From: Paenibacillus contaminans
Lineage (GTDB): Bacteria; Bacillota; Bacilli; Paenibacillales; NBRC-103111
DNA: 64,000 bases
Direction: 5' to 3'
Assembly: GCF_003285015.1 (NCBI RefSeq)
Contig: NZ_QMFB01000026.1
Coordinates: 1-64,000, forward strand
The notes under the pieces are model-generated. The model searched no databases. It saw only the letters and a program-made list of their open reading frames with translations, and was not told where the DNA came from. Of this stretch, positions 53,782-62,614 are shown one piece after another; position 1 is the stretch's first letter, and each line of letters begins with the position of its first letter. The position numbers were made by a program, and so were the translations under genes.

Positions 53782-54678
53782 TTAAAAGATTCGGTAATTG
53801 GCGAAGCGATAAGCCAATATATACGATACGGAAATAAACACCAGAGAAACAACCGATTTGAACAAGCCGATCGCCGTCGCAATGCCATACTGCGCTTTCT
53901 GGATGCCGATCCGGTACACGAACGTATCGATAATATCGCCGGTCTCGTAGACAGGTGTACTGTACAGATTAAACACCTGATCGAATCCGGCATTGAGCAC
54001 GTTGCCGAGGCTAAGCGTGCCAAGCAGCACAATGATCGGCAGCATGCCCGGCAGCGTAATATGCCAAGTTTGACGCCAGCGGTTTGCCCCATCTATTTCG
54101 GCGGCTTCGTACAGCGCCGGGTTGATGCTCGTCAGAGCAGCCAAATAGACGATTGTACTGAAGCCGAATTCTTTCCACACATCGGACGTCACCAGCGTGA
54201 ACCGGAACCAGCGATTATCGCCGAGAAAGAAAATCGGTTCCACGCCGAACAAGCCCAAAACTTTATTCACAATCCCCTGCGAGGGAGATAAGAGATCGAT
54301 CAGAATACCGCCCAAAATAATCCACGACAAAAAATGAGGTAAATAGATCAACGTCTGAATGGTTCGCTTGAACAAAGCCTTCCGTACCTCGTTAAGCAGG
54401 AGAGAGATCGTAATCGGCACGACTAATCCGGCTATCATCTTCATCACGGCAATGATGATCGTGTTGCGAATAATCTGCGAAGTATCCGGGAGCGATAAAA
54501 TAAACTGAAAATTGTCCCACCCTACCCAAGGGGAGCCCCAAATTCCTTTGGACGGCATAAACTTTTTGAAGGCGATCATGAGCCCGAACATCGGGCCATA
54601 GCTGTAAATCAGCACGATCAGAAAGCCCGGTAAAATCATCGCGTGCAGCGGCCAGTATTTCCGTATAGCGGACATCAT
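53782..54678 (-). CDS. Sugar ABC transporter permease, LplB type (module 3)
   Basis: The 298-residue permease is closely related to the module 1 protein at 15729 over its whole length (for example LSPSQGIVNKVLG, FGFSTIVYLAALTSINPAL and the C-terminal RFANYRIF). The ATG at 54678 is chosen: AAAGGAG lies 8 bases before, and the first helix then starts at the usual distance. Between it and the binding-protein gene lie a stem-loop and a 167-bp inverted-repeat element. Confidence 0.94.
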   Translation of the reverse strand: MMSAIRKYWPLHAMILPGFLIVLIYSYGPMFGLMIAFKKFMPSKGIWGSPWVGWDNFQFILSLPDTSQIIRNTIIIAVMKMIAGLVVPITISLLLNEVRKALFKRTIQTLIYLPHFLSWIILGGILIDLLSPSQGIVNKVLGLFGVEPIFFLGDNRWFRFTLVTSDVWKEFGFSTIVYLAALTSINPALYEAAEIDGANRWRQTWHITLPGMLPIIVLLGTLSLGNVLNAGFDQVFNLYSTPVYETGDIIDTFVYRIGIQKAQYGIATAIGLFKSVVSLVFISVSYILAYRFANYRIF

Positions 54679-54713
54679 AGGTTCTTCTCCTTTCCTGCGT
54701 CCTCCAAAACCGG

Positions 54714-54749
54714 AGGGCGAGAAGTACACGTTCCCCCTCTTCTCGCCCT
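54714..54749 (-). promoter_or_regulatory. Intercistronic stem-loop after the module 3 binding-protein gene
   Basis: AGGGCGAGAAG (54714-54724) and CTTCTCGCCCT (54739-54749) form an 11-bp perfect stem without a following U run. It holds the same position as the hairpin at 16669 in module 1, consistent with differential expression of binding protein and permeases. Confidence 0.6.
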
Positions 54750-54914
54750 AGGGCGTGTCTGAAAACTCGCTCAGGTGCATCTTTCACCACCTTTTCGCCC
54801 TATGCTTCGTTCCGTTTGCTTGACGTACCCCCGGTACGCCTTCACAAACGCGCCTTGCCTAGAACGAAAATTCGGCAAAATCTGCTGTCCTCGGAGTTTC
54901 CAGACACGCCCTAG
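54748..54914. mobile_element. 167-bp MITE-like element with CTAG ends
   Basis: The left end reads CTAGGGCGTGTCTGAAAACT and the right end, read inward, CTAGGGCGTGTCTGGAAACT. The matching ends span about 20 bases. No coding sequence lies inside. It sits in the operon between the binding-protein gene and the stem-loop. The ends recall, but do not equal, those of the element at 10938 (shared GCGTGTCT). Confidence 0.8.
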
Positions 54915-54930
54915 CGATTGTTTATTGGCT

Positions 54931-56652
54931 TTACTTCATTTTGCTGTACCAAGCGTTTACTTCTTCCGTGATTTTATCTCCGCCCAGCTTCTTCCACTCT
55001 GCAACAAACTTGTCGAACTCGTCGATCGACACGCTGCCGATGATGATTTTCGTAAACAGCTCTTCTTCCTTCGTCTTTAACAGCTCGTTCCGTTCGACCA
55101 TCGTCGGAGTTGCTGCGCCGTAAAATTCGTCGAAATGATAACGGTTTTGCTTGAAGTAGTCATACATTTTGGCAAAGGATCCGCCTTCGCCGGCAATTTT
55201 GCTTTGCAGCCAGAAGGTTGTATCGCCGGCATTGAACTTTTTAACCTGCTCATAGCGGTTTTTCAGGTCGCCGCTCCATTCGATCGCCGAAGGATCGTTC
55301 GTTTGCACCGCTTTCGCGATATGCTCCCCGCCCTGGATGTACAAGTCCTGCAGAAGAACGGTAAACGGGTTGACCGCCCAAACCTCTTTGCCCGTATCCT
55401 TAAGCTCTTTGCCGAAGCTGTAAACCGCGCGCGGCTCTCCGTCTTTCGGCAATCCTCCGGTCAAGACGCCGACCCACTGATTCAGCAGTTTGAAAACCGC
55501 CTCCGGATTTTTGGCTTTCTTGTTAATGACGTAGAAGGTGTCGATGCCGGCCGAAACTTGCGACATTGATGGCTGGCTGTCAATGGACGGAATCGTGTAG
55601 ACGCCCCAATCCTGCGTTACCTTCTTATCCTTGACCACGGCGTCCTGCATGGCCGCACTGTACCAGAACGCACCGAACATCAAGCCTACGCGGTTATTCG
55701 CGACCTGCTCCATCAGCTTCGCATTGTCGTTAACCGCGATTTCCGGATCAAGCTGCCCCGCCTTGTAAAGATCCTGCAACTGCTTAAGCGCCGTCTTCAC
55801 TTCCGGCTGAATGCTGCCATAGGCCAGTTTACCCGAGCTGTCTTTCAACCATTGGCCAGGGTATGCATGGTAGCTGTTCATAAAACCGACCGGCTTCTTC
55901 AAAACATCCTTGTCCATCCCGAGGCCAATCATTTTCCCTTTGCCGCCCGAATCTCTCGTCGCAAACGCCTCGGATATTTTCAGCAAATCCTGCATCGTCT
56001 TCGGCTCCGGCAAGTTCATTTCCTTCAGCCAGTCTTTGCGCAGCCAGACGAATTCAGCGGCATTGAACGGACTGTTCGTTTGCGGAATCGCCATCAGCTT
56101 TCCGTTGAACGTAGCGGATTTCATTTGTTTGCCGCCGTCGGCCGTCAGCATTTTTTTCGTCTTGTCGGTGGCATACTTCTGGTAGGCTTCTGTCAAATCC
56201 ATCACCATGTCGGATTCGACCAGTTGGCTTAAATCAGCAGCCGATACTTTGAAGAAGTCCGGCAGGTCGTTGGATGCAATGCTGATTTTCAGCTTGGAAA
56301 AGTACTCCTTGTTGTCCACGACCCAATTGTTTTTGAGCTTCACGCCCAGATCTCTTTCGTACGCATCGTAAATTGCATTTTTATCCATCGTCTCGCCCGG
56401 AAAAAACAACTCCGGTGCGCTGCCTCTGACCGTCGTTACCGTAATGGGAGGATCAAACTTGGCAGCCGGATCAGCCGCGTTCGCCGAATCCGCCGGCTTC
56501 GCAGACCCACCTGGTTTGGCTGATTCCACCGCTTTCGGCGACGCGGAGCTTTCAGCCGGCTTGTTGCTGTTCGCGCTGCTGCATGCCGCAGCTGCAGGCA
56601 ATATAGCAACCAGGCAGGAAAGCGCTAAACTTTTTCTTAAATTGGAACCCAT
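54931..56652 (-). CDS. Extracellular sugar-binding lipoprotein (module 3)
   Basis: The 573-residue solute-binding protein has a lipoprotein signal ending LPAAAAC (C24) and a long linker rich in Ser, Ala, Lys and Pro up to about residue 60. The mature part parallels the module 1 lipoprotein (VTTVRG, YERDLGVKLKNNW, LPEPKTMQDL, KLGGDKITEEVNAW). ATG at 56652 is chosen for GAGGGGG 7 bases before; upstream codons would add residues ahead of the signal peptide. It is first in the operon, divergent from the kinase gene at 56842. Confidence 0.93.
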   Translation of the reverse strand: MGSNLRKSLALSCLVAILPAAAACSSANSNKPAESSASPKAVESAKPGGSAKPADSANAADPAAKFDPPITVTTVRGSAPELFFPGETMDKNAIYDAYERDLGVKLKNNWVVDNKEYFSKLKISIASNDLPDFFKVSAADLSQLVESDMVMDLTEAYQKYATDKTKKMLTADGGKQMKSATFNGKLMAIPQTNSPFNAAEFVWLRKDWLKEMNLPEPKTMQDLLKISEAFATRDSGGKGKMIGLGMDKDVLKKPVGFMNSYHAYPGQWLKDSSGKLAYGSIQPEVKTALKQLQDLYKAGQLDPEIAVNDNAKLMEQVANNRVGLMFGAFWYSAAMQDAVVKDKKVTQDWGVYTIPSIDSQPSMSQVSAGIDTFYVINKKAKNPEAVFKLLNQWVGVLTGGLPKDGEPRAVYSFGKELKDTGKEVWAVNPFTVLLQDLYIQGGEHIAKAVQTNDPSAIEWSGDLKNRYEQVKKFNAGDTTFWLQSKIAGEGGSFAKMYDYFKQNRYHFDEFYGAATPTMVERNELLKTKEEELFTKIIIGSVSIDEFDKFVAEWKKLGGDKITEEVNAWYSKMK

Positions 56653-56696
56653 TTCTTTTCCCCCTCGTGGATGATGAATTCGCTTGCCTGCCATTA

Positions 56697-56735
56697 ACTA
56701 TACAGACGAGGCGGCTTAACAACTACAGGCATTCC
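56697..56735 (-). promoter_or_regulatory. Promoter of the module 3 importer operon with CGTAGTTG-like box
   Basis: On the minus strand TAGTTG (56725-56720) and TATAGT (56702-56697) are 17 bp apart. Just upstream, GGAATGCCTGTAGTTG parallels AGAATCTCGTAGTTG and AGAATCCCGTAGTTG before the two module 1 genes. The further AGAAGTCAA element is not evident here. Confidence 0.55.
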
Positions 56736-56779
56736 TAAACTTTTATATGCATTTGTATACTACTTCGCAGGCGACCGTC

Positions 56780-56808
56780 TTGACGAGCCGCCGGGCAGTC
56801 CTTATGAT
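56780..56808 (+). promoter_or_regulatory. Promoter of the module 3 YesM/YesN genes
   Basis: TTGACG (56780-56785), a 17-bp spacer and TATGAT (56803-56808) make a near-consensus housekeeping promoter about 33 bases before the GTG start. It is back-to-back with the importer promoter. Confidence 0.75.
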
Positions 56809-56841
56809 AAGTCCTACTAAGAGCGACGGGGGGACAAGATT

Positions 56842-58611
56842 GTGCGAATGTCGATTTTCACCAAGCTATCCTTGACGTTTTTGCTTGTTCTGCTGCCGTT
56901 TTACGGGATGACGCTGTTTCTCAATCTGAAGGGCTCGCAAAGCATTCGCAGTGAAATCAGCCATTCCGTGAACAGCCGCGACGCCTTCTATATGCAAAAT
57001 CTCGAGCAGGAAATGAAACGGCTTTCGCAAATTTTTTACGAGCTGCTGCTGGATAAAGACCCGATGCTGATCGGTGTATCCGACGACTTGTCTGCGCCGG
57101 CTCTTCTGGACAAAGTGACTACCCTGCAAAAACGGCTTCAACTAGTTAAAGCCTCCAGCACGCTCGTAGAGAAGCCGATGATTTATTTTCCCCAGATGAA
57201 CCGTTTGATTTCGCCAGGCGGCGTATCCGATTACGACAAGCTGCAAAACCCCGATGAAGTCGATCGGCTGTCCCGCAACGTGGACCCGAACCGCATCGTC
57301 CAGCTTCAGGACGGCCGCTTCTTTCTGAGCCTGCGTTACCCCTTGAACGCCGATTTTGAGCGCCCTCCCTTGTTCGTGGTCATGCTGGAGCTTTCCGTCG
57401 ACCAACTGCAAAACAGCTTGCGAAACATTGTAAGCCCGCAGCAAGGGGATTTTCTGCTGGTTCATGCGAAAGAAAACTGGACGTTGTCCAGCACCCAGGA
57501 CGAATCGACTTTGCAAAATCTGAAATCGCTGGCTGAGGATAAACGGTCAGAGGGCGCTCATGCCGGATCCGGCTCCGTCAGGCTGGGAAATACGACCTAT
57601 TGGGAATCCTACACCACATCCGATCCTTTGCAGCTTTCCCTATATGTTTTTATCCCGGAGGATAAGGTTTTGGGGGGACTGCGGAGCTATGAAAAATGGG
57701 TATGGATCATCCTTGTCGTCTCGCTTGTCGCCATTGTGCTGCTTGCGTTAACAACATACCGGATTATTCATAACCCGCTTCGCAAGCTAGTCTCCGCCTT
57801 CCGGATGGTGCAGCAGGGACGCTTTGTGCCGGTTGCGGAAAATACGGCTCAGGACGAGTTCCACTACTTGTTCGCTGGTTTTAACCGTATGGTTTCCCAA
57901 CTGAACATCCTGATTCATGAAGTATATGAGAAAGAAATCAGCTCGCAGCGATCGGAATTGAAGCGGCTGCAGGCGCAAATTAATCCGCATTTTTTGTACA
58001 ATTGCTTTTTTATTATGGGTGGCCTGATCACCGACAAGGAATATACCAAAGCATACGGCTTTGTTCAATATTTGCGCGATTACTATCGCTTCATCACGAA
58101 GAACGCGGAAGATCATATCCCGCTTCGGGACGAAATGCAGCATGCGCAAACGTATCTGGATATTCAAAAGCTGTGCTACGGCGAACGGATCGACGTCGAA
58201 ATGGAGCCGCTCCCCGATCGTCTAAGCCTCATGCCGGTTCCCCGGCTGATCGTGCAGCCGATTATCGAGAACGCCTATAAATATGCGCTTGTCTGTCACC
58301 CTGCCCACGGCGAACTATGGATTCATCACAAAATGGATAACGATAACCTGATGATCTTCGTTGAGGATAACGGAACCGGCATCGACGATGCGCAAATCGC
58401 CGCTTTGTCGGCGCAGCTCGCCGCAAGGGCAGTCCCGCGCGAGGAACCGACCGGGCTTCTGAACGTCCACCGCCGCTTGCAGCTCATGTTCGGCTCGAAC
58501 AGCGGGCTGATCTTATGCCGTTCACAGCTCGGCGGGCTGTGCGTCATGATGACGTTCTCGATCTCAGACCAACAACAGGAAGATACGGAGGATGCGGGAT
58601 GTACCGAATGA
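56842..58611 (+). CDS. YesM-type sensor histidine kinase (module 3)
   Basis: The 589-residue membrane kinase has helix 1 at about 7-25, an extracellular sensor (30-285), helix 2 (about 290-310), HAMP (IIHNPLRKLVSAFRMVQQG), the His_kinase box AQINPHFLYNCFF (His near 382) and an ATPase domain with VQPIIENAYKYAL and EDNGTGID. It is paralogous to the kinase at 20241. The GTG start follows GGGGGG at about 8 bases. Its end overlaps the regulator gene by 13 bases. Confidence 0.92.
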   Translation: MRMSIFTKLSLTFLLVLLPFYGMTLFLNLKGSQSIRSEISHSVNSRDAFYMQNLEQEMKRLSQIFYELLLDKDPMLIGVSDDLSAPALLDKVTTLQKRLQLVKASSTLVEKPMIYFPQMNRLISPGGVSDYDKLQNPDEVDRLSRNVDPNRIVQLQDGRFFLSLRYPLNADFERPPLFVVMLELSVDQLQNSLRNIVSPQQGDFLLVHAKENWTLSSTQDESTLQNLKSLAEDKRSEGAHAGSGSVRLGNTTYWESYTTSDPLQLSLYVFIPEDKVLGGLRSYEKWVWIILVVSLVAIVLLALTTYRIIHNPLRKLVSAFRMVQQGRFVPVAENTAQDEFHYLFAGFNRMVSQLNILIHEVYEKEISSQRSELKRLQAQINPHFLYNCFFIMGGLITDKEYTKAYGFVQYLRDYYRFITKNAEDHIPLRDEMQHAQTYLDIQKLCYGERIDVEMEPLPDRLSLMPVPRLIVQPIIENAYKYALVCHPAHGELWIHHKMDNDNLMIFVEDNGTGIDDAQIAALSAQLAARAVPREEPTGLLNVHRRLQLMFGSNSGLILCRSQLGGLCVMMTFSISDQQQEDTEDAGCTE

Positions 58612-60269
58612 TGGTTGTGGACGATCTCCCGATTATTGTCGACCGCATGGTGCGGCTGATTGACGAGCATGAGCAATTAGAGTTGGAGCTGATCAAGGCG
58701 TATTCGGCTTTCGAGGCGCTCGATCTGCTCAAGAAGATCAAGATCGACATCGTGCTGACCGACATTAAAATGCCGGGTATGGAAGGCATCGAGCTGCTAC
58801 ATGAGATTCGTAAATATTGGCCGCGATGCAAAGTAATTTTTCTGACCAGCTATGACGAATTTCATTATGCGAAAAGTGCGATCTCGGGCGGCGGGTTCGA
58901 TTTTATTCTGAAGTTCGAGAGCGACGAGGTCATTATCGAATCCGTGCAAAAAGCAGTCGCGGCGCTGCACGACGAATATGCCGCGCTGAAGCAGCTGCAC
59001 GAGGCTCAAATGCAGAAAAGGCAGATGATTCCTCTGCTTCAAGAGCAGGCCCTGTCCCATTTGCTGTACGGCAAAGGAAGGGACATTCACGGCGGCAAGG
59101 AGACGCTCCGTGAACTGGACATCCCGTTGCAAAGTGACATGCCCGTTTATGTGCTGGTCGGCAGAGCCGATGACTGGGGAACGATAACGGGCGCCGCCGA
59201 CCGCAAGCTGCTGCTCTATGCCGCGCGGAATGTGGCGGAGGAACTGCTCGGCGTATCGGTTGTCATCGTTTCGGCGACGGTGGAGGAATCCAAAATCGCC
59301 TGCCTGCTCCAGCCGAAAGCGTGCTTGAACGCCGCGCGGCAGGAGGCTGTACCGGCCGATGTATGGGAACGAACCTTCTCCTTCGTATTCGAATCGCTCC
59401 CGTTCCTTCAGTCAACCTGCCGCGATTTGCTTAAGCTGCAATTCTCCTTCGCGCTAGGCGCGGAGCCTGTGCCGCTCAGCCAATTGCCGGAGGCGTTCGA
59501 CCAACTGCGCTCGCTGTTCCTGAGCCATGCCGGGGCAGGCAAAGAACTGCGGCTCACAGACCGAAAATCGGCTGCCGCGGACAATCCGTCGGCCGCCGCG
59601 GCAGCCCAGCACAAGATGCAAAGCTTCGTCATCAAAAAAATCGAGCTGCTCGGCCATTACCTGGAAACCGGCATGAAAGCGGAATTCGACCAGCTCTACG
59701 AGGAAATTATGGATGACCCTGCCCGCCAGTCCGCCTCCGGATTTCTGAAGCTGGAAGTGCATCATACGCTCGCTTCGGTATTTCTCTCCTACTTCCGTCT
59801 CCATCCGCCAAACCCTTCGCTATTTGCCATAGTCGAGCTGGGCAAGCTGACGCAGACCGATCCCGATTTGTCGTGGGAGGAGATGAAAGCATCCTTCGCG
59901 ACAATGGCGGATCGCATATTCGCGCATAAAGCGGCGGAGACGAAGGAGATCGGCAAAGAGAACTTGATTCTCTGGCTGAACGATTATATCGGGAAGCATA
60001 TCGCCGAGGACTTGTCGCTGGCGCGGCTTGCGGAAATCGTCCATTTAAGCCCGGTTTACCTGTCGCGCCTCTACATCCAGACGGCCGGCGTCGGCATATC
60101 CGACTATGTGAACATGTGCCGGATGGACAAGGCGAAGGAGCTGCTCAAGAACACGCACTTCAAAATTTACGAAATTGCCGAGAAAGTCGGCTACGATTCG
60201 GCCTTGTCGTTCATCCGCTTTTTCAAGAAACAAATGAATATGACGCCGCAGGAATACCGAAACCTGTGA
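58599..60269 (+). CDS. YesN-type response regulator with AraC output (module 3)
   Basis: The 556-residue protein has a receiver (D8-D9, phospho-acceptor D55 in IVLTDIKMPGM, Lys in FILKFESD), a long unassigned middle, and an AraC-type DNA-binding end (about 455-556: LARLAEIVHLSPVYLSRLYIQTAG, then IYEIAEKVGYDSALSFIRFFKKQM). It is paralogous to the regulator at 18527. ATG at 58599 is set by GGAGG at 7 bases and by the receiver start; overlap with the kinase gene implies coupled translation. It probably activates the divergent importer operon. Confidence 0.92.
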   Translation: MYRMMVVDDLPIIVDRMVRLIDEHEQLELELIKAYSAFEALDLLKKIKIDIVLTDIKMPGMEGIELLHEIRKYWPRCKVIFLTSYDEFHYAKSAISGGGFDFILKFESDEVIIESVQKAVAALHDEYAALKQLHEAQMQKRQMIPLLQEQALSHLLYGKGRDIHGGKETLRELDIPLQSDMPVYVLVGRADDWGTITGAADRKLLLYAARNVAEELLGVSVVIVSATVEESKIACLLQPKACLNAARQEAVPADVWERTFSFVFESLPFLQSTCRDLLKLQFSFALGAEPVPLSQLPEAFDQLRSLFLSHAGAGKELRLTDRKSAAADNPSAAAAAQHKMQSFVIKKIELLGHYLETGMKAEFDQLYEEIMDDPARQSASGFLKLEVHHTLASVFLSYFRLHPPNPSLFAIVELGKLTQTDPDLSWEEMKASFATMADRIFAHKAAETKEIGKENLILWLNDYIGKHIAEDLSLARLAEIVHLSPVYLSRLYIQTAGVGISDYVNMCRMDKAKELLKNTHFKIYEIAEKVGYDSALSFIRFFKKQMNMTPQEYRNL

Positions 60270-60392
60270 AACGGTTTACAAATGTAAATAAAAGTAGAGA
60301 AGTGCGTATGGAAGCGCATGCACGCCAAACGATACACTGTACCTGTGAACCATGTATCAGCTTCCATCTCTCATTTACAGGAGGAACCGACT

Positions 60393-62306
60393 ATGCGCAA
60401 TGAATCGGAAGGAACGGACCGGCAACAGACGGACAAGGAACCAGAGGGGAAAAAGGAATTGGTCAGCAGACGAAAAATGCTTGCTTCGCTAGGCATGGCA
60501 GGGGTTGCGCTCGCTTCCTCGGGATTGATCGGCGGCGCGCTTTCCACCGCTCATGCCGAGCCTGTCGAGCGGCGCAAGAAAGTGAAGGATTTGATGGTGG
60601 AAAATTTGCTCGTTTACACGACGATTGCCGATTTGCGCGCGCTAAGCAGCAGTCTGGATATCGAAAGCTTGTATTATGTCACCGATCCGGAGCAAGAAGG
60701 GATGTTCCGTTACAATCCGGCGGATACGACCTCTGCGGATAACGGCGGCACGCTTCTCGTTTCGACATCCGGGGCAAGGTTTGAACGAATTTTTGACGGC
60801 GCGGTAAATGTAAAATGGTTCGGAGCCAGGGGCGACGGCAGTCATGACGACACGACCGCCATTCAGCAAGCGATCGACGCCAAGCGAGGCACCGTTTTTA
60901 TGCCGAAAGGAAAATATTTGACGTCAGCTCCAATCGTTGTGCAAACGGGCGACTCGCTGGTCGGCGAAGGACCGGAATCCACGATTATTGAGAAAACGAC
61001 CGTAACGGCCGCCACATTAGGCACGAGAACGATGTGGAGCGCTGTGGATAATTACAATGTCGATGCAGTCATTATCGCGCTGGCTCCCAACAATGACTAC
61101 GTCAGATACCTCCATATCGAGGGGATCATGGCCAAGCGCGGAGCGGCGCCTGAAACGTTACCCAAAAATGCGTCCTATTGCTTCTATGCGCCGCGAATTT
61201 ATTTTCTTACGCAAAAAAATGTGGAATATCGCCATGCCGACACAGGCTACTATACGGTGAACGCGTGGATGGTAACGCTGGAGCGGGTATCATCGCGCTG
61301 GGTAACCAAAGGCTTTGTATGCGGCGACTACGATGCGCAAGGCGGCGGCGGCACGAGCCATACCGTTACCTCCTGCTGGGCGGGAGCCTGTGAGAAGTGG
61401 GCGTGGAAAATTAATGTTTCCTATTCCAACTTCATCGCTTGCGGAGCAGATTATATCGGTTACAACCCCGCTAATCCTCCGGAGTTTATTTACCAGCTTC
61501 GCGGCGTTGCCTTGACGCTTAGCGGCTGCGGCACGGAAGAAGCCACCGGCACGCTCCTGTCCGTTTATAACATACCGTCTATTGGCTTATCCAGCTCCGT
61601 CAACGTCGTAGGCTTTATGACCTATAACTACTACGGACCGGCAGCGGGCGAAACCTATGCGGTCAGCGTCAAGAACAGCTCCATGCTGACCCTTACGGGC
61701 GGAGATATGGCAATCGTCGGGAATCCGGGCGCTAAATTCGCCGAAATTACGAACAGCGCGAAGCTATTCATAAACGGCTTGTCAACGAATCGGGATTATC
61801 TCGATGATGCCCAGACCGTCTGCACGACTCTCGGAGAAGTCTCGATTTCCGGAGCAAAAATGAAATCGCTAACAAACGGTCAAGAAAAGCGGGACAGCTA
61901 CTCGACGAACGGCAGCATCAATATCGTGGGCGCATGGAACAAAGGGCTGCTCAAATTCACGGATTCCACATCCCGCGAAGCTTCTCATCTGTGGGTGGAT
62001 GCTCTCGGTTCTCTGCGGATCAAGAAAGGCGTAGAACCGACCTCCGATTCAGACGGCCAGGTCGTTGGGGAGCAGAACGTAAAAAGAGGAACCAGCGTGC
62101 AATCGGCCGACGGCAGTCAAGCAACCTTCTACATCCCGCACGGATTGGGGAATACGCCAAACTTCTATAACGTTATCCCTGCATCCGCCAAAGCATCCGG
62201 CATTCAACATGTAGGAGCGGATTCATCGAACATCATCGTCTATTATGCCGCCGCTCCAGGATCTGCGGCAAACGGCCTCATATGGAAATGGGAAGCCAGG
62301 CTGTAG
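60393..62306 (+). CDS. Tat-exported beta-helix protein, pectate-lyase superfamily (module 3)
   Basis: This 637-residue protein has a Tat signal VSRRKMLASLGMAGVALASSG (R26-R27), cleavage likely after AHA, then at about 150 the entry motif VKWFGARGDGSHDDTTAIQQA of the Pectate_lyase_3 fold, a right-handed beta-helix to about 500 and a C-terminal domain with FYIPHGLGNTPNFYNVIPAS, like phage tail-fibre ends. It may bind or cleave a polysaccharide. ATG at 60393 has GGAGG at 8 bases. Its signal region is nearly the same as that of 22356, but the bodies differ strongly. The palindrome TTTACAAATGTAAA lies upstream at 60275. Confidence 0.85.
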   Translation: MRNESEGTDRQQTDKEPEGKKELVSRRKMLASLGMAGVALASSGLIGGALSTAHAEPVERRKKVKDLMVENLLVYTTIADLRALSSSLDIESLYYVTDPEQEGMFRYNPADTTSADNGGTLLVSTSGARFERIFDGAVNVKWFGARGDGSHDDTTAIQQAIDAKRGTVFMPKGKYLTSAPIVVQTGDSLVGEGPESTIIEKTTVTAATLGTRTMWSAVDNYNVDAVIIALAPNNDYVRYLHIEGIMAKRGAAPETLPKNASYCFYAPRIYFLTQKNVEYRHADTGYYTVNAWMVTLERVSSRWVTKGFVCGDYDAQGGGGTSHTVTSCWAGACEKWAWKINVSYSNFIACGADYIGYNPANPPEFIYQLRGVALTLSGCGTEEATGTLLSVYNIPSIGLSSSVNVVGFMTYNYYGPAAGETYAVSVKNSSMLTLTGGDMAIVGNPGAKFAEITNSAKLFINGLSTNRDYLDDAQTVCTTLGEVSISGAKMKSLTNGQEKRDSYSTNGSINIVGAWNKGLLKFTDSTSREASHLWVDALGSLRIKKGVEPTSDSDGQVVGEQNVKRGTSVQSADGSQATFYIPHGLGNTPNFYNVIPASAKASGIQHVGADSSNIIVYYAAAPGSAANGLIWKWEARL

Positions 62307-62322
62307 GCGTTTCTGATCCTGC

Positions 62323-62362
62323 AAAAAGAACCGTACGGAACGTTCATCGGACGGTTCTTTTT
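62323..62362 (+). terminator. Terminator of the module 3 beta-helix gene
   Basis: AAAAAGAACCGT (62323-62334) pairs with ACGGTTCTTTTT (62351-62362) across a 16-base loop. T runs stand on both strands. Confidence 0.9.
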
Positions 62363-62436
62363 GGCGCGTGGCGACACTCGTTCGCACAAATAGGCTGCGC
62401 TCCCGGCATGCATGTGTCATGCCCCAAAACCAGTAC

Positions 62437-62595
62437 GGGGCTGTCCCAAAAGTCGTTTCGGAGTTTTCGGCCCCCACTTCACACGTGAATTCGTGTAACA
62501 AAAGAACCTTCAATTCCACTTACATAGTGGTTTTGAAGGTTCTTTTGCATCATTTATGGGATTCGCTCACTTGAGCGCACCCTTTTGGGACAGCC
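62437..62595. mobile_element. 159-bp MITE-like element, copy 2 (inverted relative to copy 1)
   Basis: The ends are GGGGCTGTCCCAAAA and TTTTGGGACAGCC. Its reverse complement aligns with 29497-29656 with only scattered differences. The inner hairpin is perfect here: AAAAGAACCTTCAA (62500-62513) with TTGAAGGTTCTTTT (62533-62546) and CCACT/AGTGG inside. Lying between convergent genes, it could also end transcription from both sides. Confidence 0.85.
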
Positions 62596-62614
62596 TCGTA
62601 TGGACAGCTTCTGT

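Noticed and set aside
56711-56725. GTTAAGC as a third SARP-type site before the module 3 lipoprotein gene
   Set aside because: The distance to the -10 is 11 bases rather than 9, there is no second heptamer, and the context fits the YesN-type box instead.
60275-60288. Palindrome TTTACAAATGTAAA as an operator
   Set aside because: It is AT-rich, single, and lies right after the regulator stop with no promoter aligned to it; too weak to call.
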